Assembly: GCA_902765305.1 (NCBI GenBank)
Contig: CACWZI010000017.1
Span: 1-35,845, forward strand
DNA from: an uncultured Eubacteriales bacterium
GTDB lineage: Bacteria; Bacillota; Clostridia; Christensenellales; Aristaeellaceae
Direction of reading: 5' to 3'
DNA: 35,845 bases
A model generated the notes under the pieces. The model did not search any database. It saw nothing but the letters and a program-made list of their open reading frames with translations, and was not told the origin of the DNA. The translations under genes and the position numbers were made by a program. Below are positions 15,353 to 23,947 of this stretch, piece after piece (position 1 is the stretch's first letter; the number at the start of each line of letters is the position of its first letter).

Positions 15353-17710
15353 TTGAGCAAGGTGACGCGCCAGAATCACACGGTCAGACTTCCGCTGCTG
15401 CCGCTGCGGGGCCTGGCGATGTTTCCGAATACGGTAATCACGATCGACATCGCAAGGGATCGCTCCCTGTTTGCGGTGCGCGACGCGGCCCAGGGCGAGG
15501 ACCAGCGCCTGTTTGTGGTGGCCCAGCGGGACAGCGCTTGCGACCACCCCGGCCTTGAGGAGCTGTACACCGTGGGAACGGTCGCCGTGGTCAAGCAGGT
15601 GCTGCACATGCCCGACGGCACCGCCAGGGTACTTTTGGAGGGGCATGGAAGGGCCATGCTCATCAATGTGATCGAGACGGGGGAGATGCAAAAGGCCGAG
15701 ATCGTAGAGGTCAGCCTGGCACCCATGCCCTATACCGACGCCCACCAGCGGGCGATGATGGGGGCGATCCGAAGCCTCGCCGCCCAGGCCGCCCGGGCAA
15801 GGGGCCAGTCGATGCCCGAGCTATTACAGGCCGTGGAGGGCGAGCGAAGCCCCTCGGTGCTGTGCGACGTGGTGGCCTCCAACATGCTCAGCCGCCTGGA
15901 GGACAAGCAGGCGGTGCTGGATTGCCTGGACGTGGACCAGCGGATGAAGCTGCTGCTGGAAAAGCTGGCCGACGAGATCCAGATCTGCGAGCTGGAGGAG
16001 CGCATTCAGGCCCGGGTCCAGGAGTATATGGACAAGGCCAACCATGAATACTACCTTCGCGAACAGATACATGCCATCCAGGAGGAGCTGGGGGAGGACG
16101 AGGACGAGGAGGTCACCGAGCTGCGCCGCCGCATCCAGGCGTCAAAGCTGCCCCCCGCCGCGAGGGAGCACGTGGAAAAGGAGCTGAAGCGCCTGGCGCG
16201 CTCCTCCGTGCACGCCCCGGAGAGCGGCGTCAGCCAGAACTACATCGAATATATGCTGGAGCTGCCCTGGGAGGTCTACGATACCTCGAATATCGACATC
16301 AAGAAGGCCCGCAGGGTCCTCGAGGCCGATCACTACGGCATGGAGGAGGTCAAGCGCCGCCTGATCGAATACCTGGCGGTGCGCTCCGTGGCCTCCGATA
16401 AATTGAAGAGCCCCATCATCTGCCTGGTCGGCCCGCCCGGCGTGGGCAAGACCTCCATCGCCCAGTCCATCGCCAGGGCCCTGGACCGCAAGTTCACCCG
16501 CCTGTCCCTGGGCGGCGTGCACGACGAGGCGGAGATCCGCGGACACCGCAAGACCTATGTGGGCGCGATGCCGGGGCGCATCATATCCGCCATCCGCCAG
16601 TGCAAGACCATGAACCCGGTGTTCCTGCTGGACGAGATCGACAAGCTGTCCCGGGACATGCGGGGCGACCCGGCTTCAGCTATGCTGGAAGCCCTCGATC
16701 CCGCACAGAACAACGCCTTCCGGGACCACTACCTGGAGGTGCCCTTCGACCTGTCGGACGTGCTGTTCATCACCACGGCCAACTCGCTGGACACCATCGA
16801 CCGGGCGCTGCTGGACCGCATGGAGGTCATCGAGGTGCCCAGCTATACCAGCGAGGAAAAGCTGGAGATCGCCAAGCGCCACCTGCTGCCCAAGCAGCGG
16901 GAGGCCCACAACCTCTCCAAGGGCCAGCTGAAGCTGTCGGACAAGGCCATCGCCGCCCTGATCGACGGCTATACCCGGGAATCCGGCGTGCGCACGCTGG
17001 AGCGCCAGATCGCCCAGCTGTGCCGCAGGGCGACGCTGCACCTTGTGGAATGCCCCGAGGACAAGAGCGTTTCCATCAAGCCGAAGGACCTGAAGGAATA
17101 CCTGGGCTCGCCCCGCTACCTGCGCCAGCCCGTGGCCGAGCGGCGCGAGGTGGGCGTGGTCAACGGCCTGGCCTGGACCAGCGTCGGCGGCGAGGTCATG
17201 CCGGTGGAGGCGCTGTGCTTCCCCGGAAAGGGCAATATGAAGCTGACGGGCAAGCTGGGCGACGTGATGAAGGAATCGGCGGAGCTGGCCCGGAGCGTGG
17301 TCCGCGCCCGCCTTTCGGAATGGGGCGCGCCCGCGGACTACTTTGAAAAGCACGACATCCACATCCACGTGCCCGAGGGCGCGGTGCCCAAGGACGGCCC
17401 CTCGGCGGGCGTGGCCCTCAGCTGCGCGCTGATGAGCGCGGTGACGGGCCTGTCCGCCAGCGGCGCGCTGGCCATGACCGGCGAGATCACGCTGCACGGC
17501 AGGGTGCTGCCCATCGGCGGCGTGAAGGAAAAGCTGCTGGCCGCCTATCGCCTGGGCATCACGCGCATACTGCTGCCCAGGGAAAACGGGAAGGACCTGG
17601 AGAAGATCGACGCCGGGATACTCGAAAAGATGGACATCCGCCTGATGGACCGGGTGGACGACGCGCTGGAGGCCGTGCTGGAGCGCACTCAGCAGCGCCA
17701 GGCGGGGTGA
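15353..17710 (+). CDS. lon: ATP-dependent Lon protease
   Basis: The 785-residue cytoplasmic AAA+ serine protease degrades misfolded and regulatory proteins. It is complete: N-terminal substrate domain (1-205, starting LPLLPLRGLAMFPN), coiled-coil linker (about 205-260, NHEYYLREQIHAIQEELGED), AAA+ module with Walker A GPPGVGKT (360-367) and Walker B FLLDEID (D427-E428), and the C-terminal protease domain with catalytic Ser684 in KDGPSAGV and Lys725 in GGVKEK. The start codon is TTG, supported by GGGGGA 9 nt upstream and by the conserved PLRGLxxFPN distance. engB follows after 6 nt, as in Bacillus, where the pair is also adjacent. Confidence 0.98.
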   Translation: MSKVTRQNHTVRLPLLPLRGLAMFPNTVITIDIARDRSLFAVRDAAQGEDQRLFVVAQRDSACDHPGLEELYTVGTVAVVKQVLHMPDGTARVLLEGHGRAMLINVIETGEMQKAEIVEVSLAPMPYTDAHQRAMMGAIRSLAAQAARARGQSMPELLQAVEGERSPSVLCDVVASNMLSRLEDKQAVLDCLDVDQRMKLLLEKLADEIQICELEERIQARVQEYMDKANHEYYLREQIHAIQEELGEDEDEEVTELRRRIQASKLPPAAREHVEKELKRLARSSVHAPESGVSQNYIEYMLELPWEVYDTSNIDIKKARRVLEADHYGMEEVKRRLIEYLAVRSVASDKLKSPIICLVGPPGVGKTSIAQSIARALDRKFTRLSLGGVHDEAEIRGHRKTYVGAMPGRIISAIRQCKTMNPVFLLDEIDKLSRDMRGDPASAMLEALDPAQNNAFRDHYLEVPFDLSDVLFITTANSLDTIDRALLDRMEVIEVPSYTSEEKLEIAKRHLLPKQREAHNLSKGQLKLSDKAIAALIDGYTRESGVRTLERQIAQLCRRATLHLVECPEDKSVSIKPKDLKEYLGSPRYLRQPVAERREVGVVNGLAWTSVGGEVMPVEALCFPGKGNMKLTGKLGDVMKESAELARSVVRARLSEWGAPADYFEKHDIHIHVPEGAVPKDGPSAGVALSCALMSAVTGLSASGALAMTGEITLHGRVLPIGGVKEKLLAAYRLGITRILLPRENGKDLEKIDAGILEKMDIRLMDRVDDALEAVLERTQQRQAG

Positions 17711-17716
17711 GCGCCC

Positions 17717-18322
17717 ATGATCGTCAAGAAATCGAAGTTCGTGAAATCCATGAGCGCCTTTGCGGCCTTTCCGGGCCAGGGGCTGCCGGAGATCGCCATG
17801 GTGGGGAAGTCCAACGTGGGCAAGTCCTCGCTGATCAACAACATGACCGGCAATTCCAAGCTGGCCAGGACCTCGTCGGAGCCCGGCAAGACGCGGCTGG
17901 TGAACCTCTACCTGATCAACGAGGCCTTCTTCCTGGTGGACCTGCCGGGCTATGGCTTCGCCAAGGCCCCGAAGCAGGAAAAGCAGAAGTGGGCCGATAT
18001 GATCGAGGGCTACCTGAGGGGGTCGGAACACCTGAAGCGGGTGTTCCAGCTGGTGGACGTGCGCCACGCGCCCACCGAGGACGACCAGCTGATGGTGGAG
18101 TACCTTAGGCATTACGATATCCCATTTACCGTGGTGGCCACCAAGGCGGACAAGCTGTCCAAGGCCCAGCGGGGGCGGAGCATTCCCGTGATCTGCCGCA
18201 CGCTTGGCGTACAGCCCTGGGAGGTCATGGTCCATTCCTCCAAGGACGGCACCGGGAAGGATAAGCTGCTGGAGCTGATCGAGGCCGAGATCGCGCTGCC
18301 GGTCGAAAATGAAACCCCGTAG
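17717..18322 (+). CDS. engB: Ribosome biogenesis GTP-binding protein EngB/YsxC
   Basis: The 201-residue GTPase helps 50S subunit assembly. G1 is GKSNVGKSS (30-38), G3 DLPGYG, G4 TKAD and G5 SSKDGTG, all intact, with the family ARTSSEPGKTR switch I segment. It starts 6 nt after the lon stop, so the two are probably co-transcribed. The TAG stop codon and the last two residues are supplied by a 33-nt REP-like repeat (18313-18345), meaning the repeat has settled exactly at the gene's end. Confidence 0.97.
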   Translation: MIVKKSKFVKSMSAFAAFPGQGLPEIAMVGKSNVGKSSLINNMTGNSKLARTSSEPGKTRLVNLYLINEAFFLVDLPGYGFAKAPKQEKQKWADMIEGYLRGSEHLKRVFQLVDVRHAPTEDDQLMVEYLRHYDIPFTVVATKADKLSKAQRGRSIPVICRTLGVQPWEVMVHSSKDGTGKDKLLELIEAEIALPVENETP

Positions 18323-18408
18323 CGGCGGCTACCAGCCGCCATGCAAGGGTGCAACACACCTGTTCACGGGTTATCAACCCCGTAGCGGCGGCTTCCAGCC
18401 ACCATGCA
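18313..18408. repeat. Two REP-like palindromic repeats after engB
   Basis: Copy 1 (18313-18345) contains the perfect hairpin GGCGGCT-ACC-AGCCGCC. Copy 2 (18376-18408) differs at two positions, with stem GGCGGCT-TCC-AGCCACC. Both start AACCCCGTAGC and end CATGCA. A related palindrome lies at 8221-8253. Confidence 0.75.
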
Positions 18409-18488
18409 GAGTCGTGCCATAAAACGCGCTCACAGATCATCATCGTTACAAACACGCCGCGTCTGTCGGCTTGAAGGGAGTTATCAAC

Positions 18489-19811
18489 TTGGGAATCAAA
18501 GTGGCAAAGTTTGGCGGGTCTTCACTGTGCGACGCGGAGCACTTCCGCAAGGTCAAGGCCATCATCGAATCGGATCCCGACTATCATTACGTGGTGCCCA
18601 GCGCTCCCGGCAAGCGGTTTGACGCTGACGAGAAGATCACCGACCTGCTCTACCAGTGCCACAGGCTGGTGGAGCGCGGCCAGAGCCACGAGCAGCTGTT
18701 CAGGAAGATCGCGGACCGCTATCTGGCCATCGCCCGGGAGCTGGAGCTGGACTTTGACATCGAAGGCCTGCTGATCGACACCTGCAACGCCATTCGCCAG
18801 TACAAGAACCCGGATTTTGCCGCCAGCCGCGGGGAATACATGAACGGCATACTGCTGTCCAAATACCTGGGGTGGGATTTCATCGACGCCCAGGACGTGG
18901 TGAAGTTCGACCGGCAGGGCAATTTTGCCTCGGAGTGGACCAACGAGATCATGGCCCAGGCCCTGAAGCTGCACGAGCACGCGGTGATCCCCGGATTCTA
19001 CGGCGCCTATCCCAACGGCGACGTGCACACCTTCTCCCGGGGCGGCAGCGACATCTCCGGCGCCATCGTGGCCCGGGCGGCGAAGGCCGACCTGTATGTG
19101 AACTGGACCGATGTCTCCGGCTTCCTGATGGCCGATCCCCGCATCGTCAAGAATCCCAAGTGCATCCGTGAATTGAGCTATCGGGAGCTGCGCGAGCTGT
19201 CCTACATGGGCGCGACGGTGCTTCACGAGGACGCCATCTTCCCGGTGCACAAGGCGGGCATCCCCACGAATATCCGCAACACCAACGCCCCGGAGGACCC
19301 CGGCACGATGATCGTGGTGAATCCCTCCCCGGACAGGGAGAAGGACCAGGTCATCACCGGCATCGCCGGGCACAAGAATTTCACGCTGCTGAGCATCGAA
19401 AAGGCCATGATGAACGCCGAGCTGGGCTTTGGCCGACGGGTGCTCCAAGCGCTGGAGGACTTCGGCGTCTCCTTTGAGCACCTGCCCACCGGCATCGACA
19501 CGATGTCCGTCGTCGTGGCCGACAAGGAGCTGGTGACCCGGAAGGATCAGATCATACAGCGCATCCAGCAGACCTGCCAGCCCGATTCCATCGACATCAG
19601 CGCGGGCATCGCGCTGATCGCCACCGTGGGGCACGGCATGACCAGCGCCCCCGGCACCGCCGCGCGCCTGTTCACGGCGCTCTACGAAGCGGGCGTGAAC
19701 ATCCGCATGATCGACCAGGGCTCCAGCGAGCTGAACATCATCGTGGGCATCAATATAGAGGATTTTGAAACCGCGATGAACGCCATCTACAGGGCGTTCG
19801 TGAAGGACTGA
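18489..19811 (+). CDS. lysC: Aspartate kinase
   Basis: The 440-residue kinase makes aspartyl phosphate, the first step to lysine, threonine, methionine and diaminopimelate. Visible are the N-terminal VAKFGGSS (kinase loop), YGAYPNGDVHTFSRGGSDISGA in the middle (substrate and ATP site), and two ACT-type regulatory segments after residue ~300 (FTLLSIEKAMMN and LIATVGHGMTSAPGTAARLF..VNIRMIDQGSSELNI). It is a monofunctional single-chain type. The start is taken as TTG at 18489 because AAGGGAG lies 8 nt upstream and because residue 2 then leads directly into the family start; TTG at 18471 is an alternative. No lysine riboswitch is visible in the 166 bp upstream. Confidence 0.95.
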   Translation: MGIKVAKFGGSSLCDAEHFRKVKAIIESDPDYHYVVPSAPGKRFDADEKITDLLYQCHRLVERGQSHEQLFRKIADRYLAIARELELDFDIEGLLIDTCNAIRQYKNPDFAASRGEYMNGILLSKYLGWDFIDAQDVVKFDRQGNFASEWTNEIMAQALKLHEHAVIPGFYGAYPNGDVHTFSRGGSDISGAIVARAAKADLYVNWTDVSGFLMADPRIVKNPKCIRELSYRELRELSYMGATVLHEDAIFPVHKAGIPTNIRNTNAPEDPGTMIVVNPSPDREKDQVITGIAGHKNFTLLSIEKAMMNAELGFGRRVLQALEDFGVSFEHLPTGIDTMSVVVADKELVTRKDQIIQRIQQTCQPDSIDISAGIALIATVGHGMTSAPGTAARLFTALYEAGVNIRMIDQGSSELNIIVGINIEDFETAMNAIYRAFVKD

Positions 19812-19853
19812 TACCAGGGATAAATCCAGGGAAGCGCTTGGGAGGGTTCGGAT

Positions 19854-20453
19854 ATGGGTCAAAACAGGCGGAAGGCGGGCGCTGTCGACCTGAGCGTTCT
19901 GATCATGGCGCTGCTTTTCGCGGTGTGCGTCGCTCTGTTCGTACTCACGAGCGGCGATAAGCTTTCGCACCTGTTCAAGCCGCTGTTCGTCTTCCTGAGA
20001 ATGGCCTCCATCGTGGGCATCATCGGCATACCGATTTTCTTTATCGGCGAGAGCATTCCCCGCGCCTGGTATGATTACCGGCGCTTTCCTTTCAAATGCT
20101 GTGCCTGGGAGCGCAACGGCCTGATCTATGAGAAGCTGGGCGTGCGTTGGCTCAAGACCCACAGCATCGACATGAGCAGGATCATGCCGAAGGCCTTTCC
20201 CAAGCAGAATACCATGTCCCGGGACAAGGCGCATCTGGAGCGCCTCGTGCAGGAAATGTGCAATGCCGAGCTGGTGCACTGGGTGCTCGTGCTGCTGAGC
20301 CCCGTGTTCTGGCTGTTGATCGAAGGCTGGTATGGCGTGGCGATTTCCATAGGATACGCGCTGAGCAACCTGGGCGACATCATCATCCAGCGCTATAACC
20401 GTCCGAGAATAGTAATGATAATCAAGAGGATTGAAGCATGCGAAAACTGTTGA
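19854..20453 (+). CDS. CrtO-like membrane acyltransferase
   Basis: The 199-residue integral membrane protein has TM helices at about 12-31, 42-65 and 140-165, and the sequence pattern YDYRRFPFKCCAWERNGLIYEKLGVRWLK (first half of pattern at residues ~74-102) and NLGDIIIQRYNRPR near the C-terminus. That N-x-x-x-x-I-QRYNR-x-R end and the W-E-x-x-G-x-x-Y-x-x-x-x-I/V-x-x-W-K core are the hallmarks of the glycosyl-4,4'-diaponeurosporenoate acyltransferase (CrtO) family. The downstream glycosyltransferase overlaps it by 16 nt, so the pair probably glycosylates and acylates a membrane lipid. No carotenoid genes are nearby, so the carotenoid substrate is unlikely. Confidence 0.65.
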   Translation: MGQNRRKAGAVDLSVLIMALLFAVCVALFVLTSGDKLSHLFKPLFVFLRMASIVGIIGIPIFFIGESIPRAWYDYRRFPFKCCAWERNGLIYEKLGVRWLKTHSIDMSRIMPKAFPKQNTMSRDKAHLERLVQEMCNAELVHWVLVLLSPVFWLLIEGWYGVAISIGYALSNLGDIIIQRYNRPRIVMIIKRIEACENC

Positions 20454-21541
20454 TCATCACATCGATGTATACGGGGCACGGCCACAAGAGCATTGCCGAG
20501 GCCCTGGCGGAGCGCCTTTCCGCCTATGACGATATGGAGGTCAAGATCATCGACGGCTTCGCCCTGATGAACCGCTTTGAACAGTACATGGCCGAATATA
20601 CCTACGGACCGATCACCCGCATGCCCGGCAAGGCGTGGGAGTGGAACTTTGCGGCAGGGATGACCTTCAGGAAGCCGGTGACCACCGTGGTCGCCTCCAT
20701 GATCCGTTCCCGGCTGCTGGCCCTGCTGGACAGCTTTCAGCCGGATGCCATACTATCCGTCCATCCGATTTTCCTGGCGTCGGTGTTGGATGTCCTGCAG
20801 GAGGCTGGGCTTAAGATCCCGCTGATCGCCCACGAGGTGGATCTGGTGGACATCACCGAATACTGGTTTGACCCCCGCATCCATCGCGTCCTGGCGCCGT
20901 CGCGGGAAGCCTATGAGTGCACGCTGGCCCACGTGGACGATCCCGGCAGGGTCATCGAGGTGGGCTTTCCGGTGCGCGCAAGGTTTATGAACGTCCCCGC
21001 GCCGGCGCCTCACGAGGGTACGGTCGTCACCGTCATGAGCGGCTCGGAGGGCAGCGGCATCATTCGCGCCGTCACCCGCGTGCTGCTCAAGCACACCGAC
21101 GTCCATGTCAACGTGGTGTGCGGGCGGAACAGGAAGCTGCGCAAAAAGCTGAAAAAGGCCTTTGGAGAGCCGTACCACGGCCGGCTGAGCGTCATGGGCT
21201 TCGTCGACGATATCCAGAACGTCATGGCAGCCAGCGACATACTGATTCTTCGCGCAAGCCCCAATGCCGCCATGGAGGCGGTGGCGCTCAACGTGCCGGT
21301 GATCCTGTTCGGCCAGCTGGCGGGGCAGGAGCAGCACAACCCGGACCTGCTCCAGGCCCATGGCGTCGCGGTGTATTGCCCCCAGCCGGAGGCGCTGCCC
21401 AAATGCATCAGCGAACTGTTTGCAGACGGCGGGGCAAGGATGGAGGCCATGCGCGCCGCCCAAAGGGCCTACGCCCCCGTCGACAGTGCCGCCGAGACCG
21501 CAAAGCTGCTGAATACGCTCGTCGTGCCGAGGCAGAAGTGA
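20438..21541 (+). CDS. GT28-like (MGDG synthase/UgtP-type) glycosyltransferase
   Basis: The 367-residue protein follows the plan of processive diacylglycerol glycosyltransferases: N-terminal acceptor domain starting LLIITSMYTGHGHKSIAEAL (the G-x-GH/GHGHKS loop), a central linker with VGFPVRARF, and a C-terminal nucleotide-sugar domain with VVCGRNRKLRKKL, VMGFVDDIQNVMAASDILILR and ASPNAAMEAVALNVPVILFG (typical G/A-x-x-x-x-E-A donor site). It would transfer hexose from UDP-sugar to diacylglycerol at the membrane's inner face. It begins inside the preceding acyltransferase gene (16-nt overlap). No promoter of its own is visible. Confidence 0.85.
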   Translation: MRKLLIITSMYTGHGHKSIAEALAERLSAYDDMEVKIIDGFALMNRFEQYMAEYTYGPITRMPGKAWEWNFAAGMTFRKPVTTVVASMIRSRLLALLDSFQPDAILSVHPIFLASVLDVLQEAGLKIPLIAHEVDLVDITEYWFDPRIHRVLAPSREAYECTLAHVDDPGRVIEVGFPVRARFMNVPAPAPHEGTVVTVMSGSEGSGIIRAVTRVLLKHTDVHVNVVCGRNRKLRKKLKKAFGEPYHGRLSVMGFVDDIQNVMAASDILILRASPNAAMEAVALNVPVILFGQLAGQEQHNPDLLQAHGVAVYCPQPEALPKCISELFADGGARMEAMRAAQRAYAPVDSAAETAKLLNTLVVPRQK

Positions 21542-21673
21542 AGCCAACCATACATAATAAACCCATATTTCCATCGGTTGTGCGTTGGATGACCGCCGGA
21601 AATGCAGGATGGAGCGTACAATGCTTCAAATGAGAAATAACGTAAAATACGCGAAAACGCACATAACATGCTC

Positions 21674-21702
21674 TTGACAATAAAATGGTGTAATTGTATA
21701 GT
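21674..21702 (+). promoter_or_regulatory. Promoter of the liv operon
   Basis: A perfect TTGACA (21674-21679), 17-nt spacer and TATAGT (21697-21702), 66 nt before the livK start. Confidence 0.85.
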
Positions 21703-21768
21703 ACGTTTTAACGATGCGCGTATATTCGATGTGCGCGCAGCGCAATTCTGATTGGGAGGAATCCGATT

Positions 21769-22911
21769 ATGAAGTTCAACAAGGCAATCGTTGCAATGAT
21801 CCTCGCCATCGTGATGGTCGTGGGTATGGCCTGCGCCGCCATGGCCGAGGACGCGCTGAAGATCGGCGTCATCGGCCCCTTCACCGGTGCGGCCGCGATC
21901 TACGGCAATGCCTGCAAGTTCGGCGCCCAGGTGGCCGCCGAGCAGATCAATGCCCAGGGCGGCATGCAGATCGAGCTTCTGAACGAGGACGACGAGCACG
22001 ACGCCGAGAAATCCATCAACGCCTACAACACCGTTCTGGACAACGGCGCTCAGATGATCGCCGGCACCACCACCACCACCCCCTGCATCGCCGTTGGCGC
22101 ACAGGCCAATGAGGACCGGGTGTTCATGCTGACCCCCTCCGCCTCCGCCGTGGACGTCATCGAGGGCAAGGACAACGTGTTCCAGGTTTGCTTCACCGAC
22201 CCCAACCAGGGCAAGGCTTCCGCTGCGTATATCAACGAAAAGGGCCTGGCCACCAAGATCGCCATCATCTACAACAACGCCGACGCCTATTCCACCGGCA
22301 TCTACCAGACCTTCGTGGATGAGGCTACGAGCCTGAACATGGAGATCGTCTCCACCACTACCTTCACCGACGATACCACCGACTTCTCCGTCCAGGTTTC
22401 CGACGCGAAGGATGCTGGCGCGGACCTGGTGTTCCTGCCCATCTACTACACCCCCGCTTCCATGATCCTGCAGACCGCCAAGTCCATGGACTATGCGCCC
22501 GTGTTCTTTGGCGTGGACGGCATGGACGGCATCCTGACCATGGAAGGCTTCGATACCTCCCTGGCCGAGGGCGTGTTCATGCTGACCCCCTTCTCTGCTG
22601 ACGCCGAGGACGAGGCGACCAAGGCCTTCGTCGCCCGCTATCAGGAGATCACCGGCGAGATCCCGAACCAGTTCGCCGCGGACTGCTATGACGCCGTGTA
22701 TGCCCTGTACACCGCCAGTGTGAACGCCGGCATCGACGGCAGCACCTCTCCCGAGGATGCCTGCGAGCTGCTGATCGCCCAGTTCACCAGCCCTGACTTC
22801 CAGATCAAAGGCCTGACCGGCGATATGACCTGGGACGCGTCCGGCGCCGTGACCAAGCTCCCCACCGCCGTCGTCATCAAGGATGGCGCTTACGTGGGCT
22901 TCAACGGCTGA
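21769..22911 (+). CDS. livK: Branched-chain amino acid-type substrate-binding protein
   Basis: The 380-residue solute receptor of the LivJ/LivK (Peripla_BP_6) family captures amino acids outside the membrane. It has a signal peptide (about 1-26, ending ACAAMA-ED), DALKIGVIGPFTGAAAIYGN as the first strand and binding loop, and the family pattern QINAQGGMQIELL. The type I cleavage site AMA-ED is clear but a proper lipobox is not (GMAC is a poor match), which is unusual for a Gram-positive binding protein. RBS GGGAGG lies upstream. A strong terminator follows it, followed by the permease genes, the usual arrangement that gives high receptor and low permease expression. Confidence 0.95.
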   Translation: MKFNKAIVAMILAIVMVVGMACAAMAEDALKIGVIGPFTGAAAIYGNACKFGAQVAAEQINAQGGMQIELLNEDDEHDAEKSINAYNTVLDNGAQMIAGTTTTTPCIAVGAQANEDRVFMLTPSASAVDVIEGKDNVFQVCFTDPNQGKASAAYINEKGLATKIAIIYNNADAYSTGIYQTFVDEATSLNMEIVSTTTFTDDTTDFSVQVSDAKDAGADLVFLPIYYTPASMILQTAKSMDYAPVFFGVDGMDGILTMEGFDTSLAEGVFMLTPFSADAEDEATKAFVARYQEITGEIPNQFAADCYDAVYALYTASVNAGIDGSTSPEDACELLIAQFTSPDFQIKGLTGDMTWDASGAVTKLPTAVVIKDGAYVGFNG

Positions 22912-22925
22912 TTTGCTTTGAAACG

Positions 22926-22969
22926 CTTTCCGTCCCGAGCCTTTGCCCGGGACGGAAAGGCTGTTTTTT
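22926..22969 (+). terminator. Terminator after livK
   Basis: A perfect 12-bp stem CTTTCCGTCCCG / CGGGACGGAAAG (22926-22937, 22948-22959) is followed by GCTG and six T. It probably allows partial read-through to livH. Confidence 0.9.
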
Positions 22970-22971
22970 CG

Positions 22972-23023
22972 AGGTAACTGACGATTGTCAACAGAAAGGG
23001 CTGTTGATGATGGTCAGTTACCT
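22972..23023 (+). promoter_or_regulatory. Second extended hairpin before livH
   Basis: Outer 11-bp arms AGGTAACTGAC (22972-22982) and GTCAGTTACCT (23013-23023) enclose an inner 7-bp hairpin TCAACAG/CTGTTGA (loop AAAGGG), separated by a small internal loop. It lacks a U-tract. It could be an RNA stability element, processing site or regulator-binding site separating livK from livH. Confidence 0.6.
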
Positions 23024-23052
23024 TATACTACTTTTCAAGGAGTTGGAATCAC

Positions 23053-23937
23053 ATGGTTTCGTTCCTGCGATTTCTGATCAACGGCATCAGCCTTGGCAGC
23101 GTCTATGCCATCATCGCCCTGGGCTATACGATGGTCTATGGCATTGCCAAGATGCTGAACTTCGCCCACGGCGACGTGATCATGGTGGGCGCGTACGTCG
23201 CGTTTTGCGCCATGTCCTATCTGTCGCTGCCGCCGCTTGTGGCTGTGCTGTGCGCCATGGTGGTCTGCACGGTGCTGGGCGTGCTCATCGAGGGCCTGGC
23301 CTACAGGCCCCTGCGCGAGGCTACCAAGCTGGCCGTGCTGATCACCGCCATCGGCGTCAGTTACCTGCTGCAAAACACGGCTCTGCTGATCTGGACGGCC
23401 AACCCCAAGGTGTTCCCGTCCGTGTTCAGCGTGGGTTCCATCAAGCTGTTTGACGGCAACCTGGTCATCACCAGCGAGATCATACTGACCATCGTGGCGA
23501 ACATCGTGATCATGATCGCGCTGACCCTGTTCACAGGCAGGACAAAGATGGGCAAGGCCATGCGCGCGGTCTCCGAGGACCGGGGCGCGGCGGAGCTGAT
23601 GGGCATCAACGTGAACCGCACCATCTCCGTGACCTTTGCCATCGGCTCGGCCCTGGCGGCCATCGCGGGCGTTCTGCTCTGCTCCTCCTATCCCACGCTG
23701 ATGCCCACCACCGGCTCCATGCCGGGCATCAAGGCGTTCACTGCGGCGGTGTTCGGCGGCATCGGCTCCATACCGGGCGCGATGCTGGGCGGCCTGCTTC
23801 TGGGCGTCATCGAGATTCTCGGCAAAGCCTACATTTCCACGGAGCTGGGCGACGCCATCGTGTTCGCCGTACTGATCATCGTGCTGCTGTTCAAGCCCGC
23901 CGGCCTGTTGGGCAAGCCGGTGCACGAGAAAGTGTGA
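23053..23937 (+). CDS. livH: Branched-chain amino acid ABC transporter permease LivH
   Basis: The 294-residue integral permease has about eight TM helices. It carries the LivH signature GYTMVYGIAKMLNFAHGDVIMVGAY, RAVSEDRGAAELMGINVNR (EAA-like ATPase contact) and the C-terminal GGIGSIPGAMLGGLLLGVIE. It forms the translocation path with LivM. RBS AAGGAG is 10 nt upstream of ATG. It lies 29 nt after the extended hairpin. The downstream gene begins within about 10 nt. Confidence 0.95.
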   Translation: MVSFLRFLINGISLGSVYAIIALGYTMVYGIAKMLNFAHGDVIMVGAYVAFCAMSYLSLPPLVAVLCAMVVCTVLGVLIEGLAYRPLREATKLAVLITAIGVSYLLQNTALLIWTANPKVFPSVFSVGSIKLFDGNLVITSEIILTIVANIVIMIALTLFTGRTKMGKAMRAVSEDRGAAELMGINVNRTISVTFAIGSALAAIAGVLLCSSYPTLMPTTGSMPGIKAFTAAVFGGIGSIPGAMLGGLLLGVIEILGKAYISTELGDAIVFAVLIIVLLFKPAGLLGKPVHEKV

Positions 23938-23947
23938 GGTGAGGGGT

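Noticed and set aside
18323-18488. Lysine riboswitch before aspartate kinase
   Set aside because: The 166 bp are largely REP-like repeats, too short and without a lysine riboswitch core.
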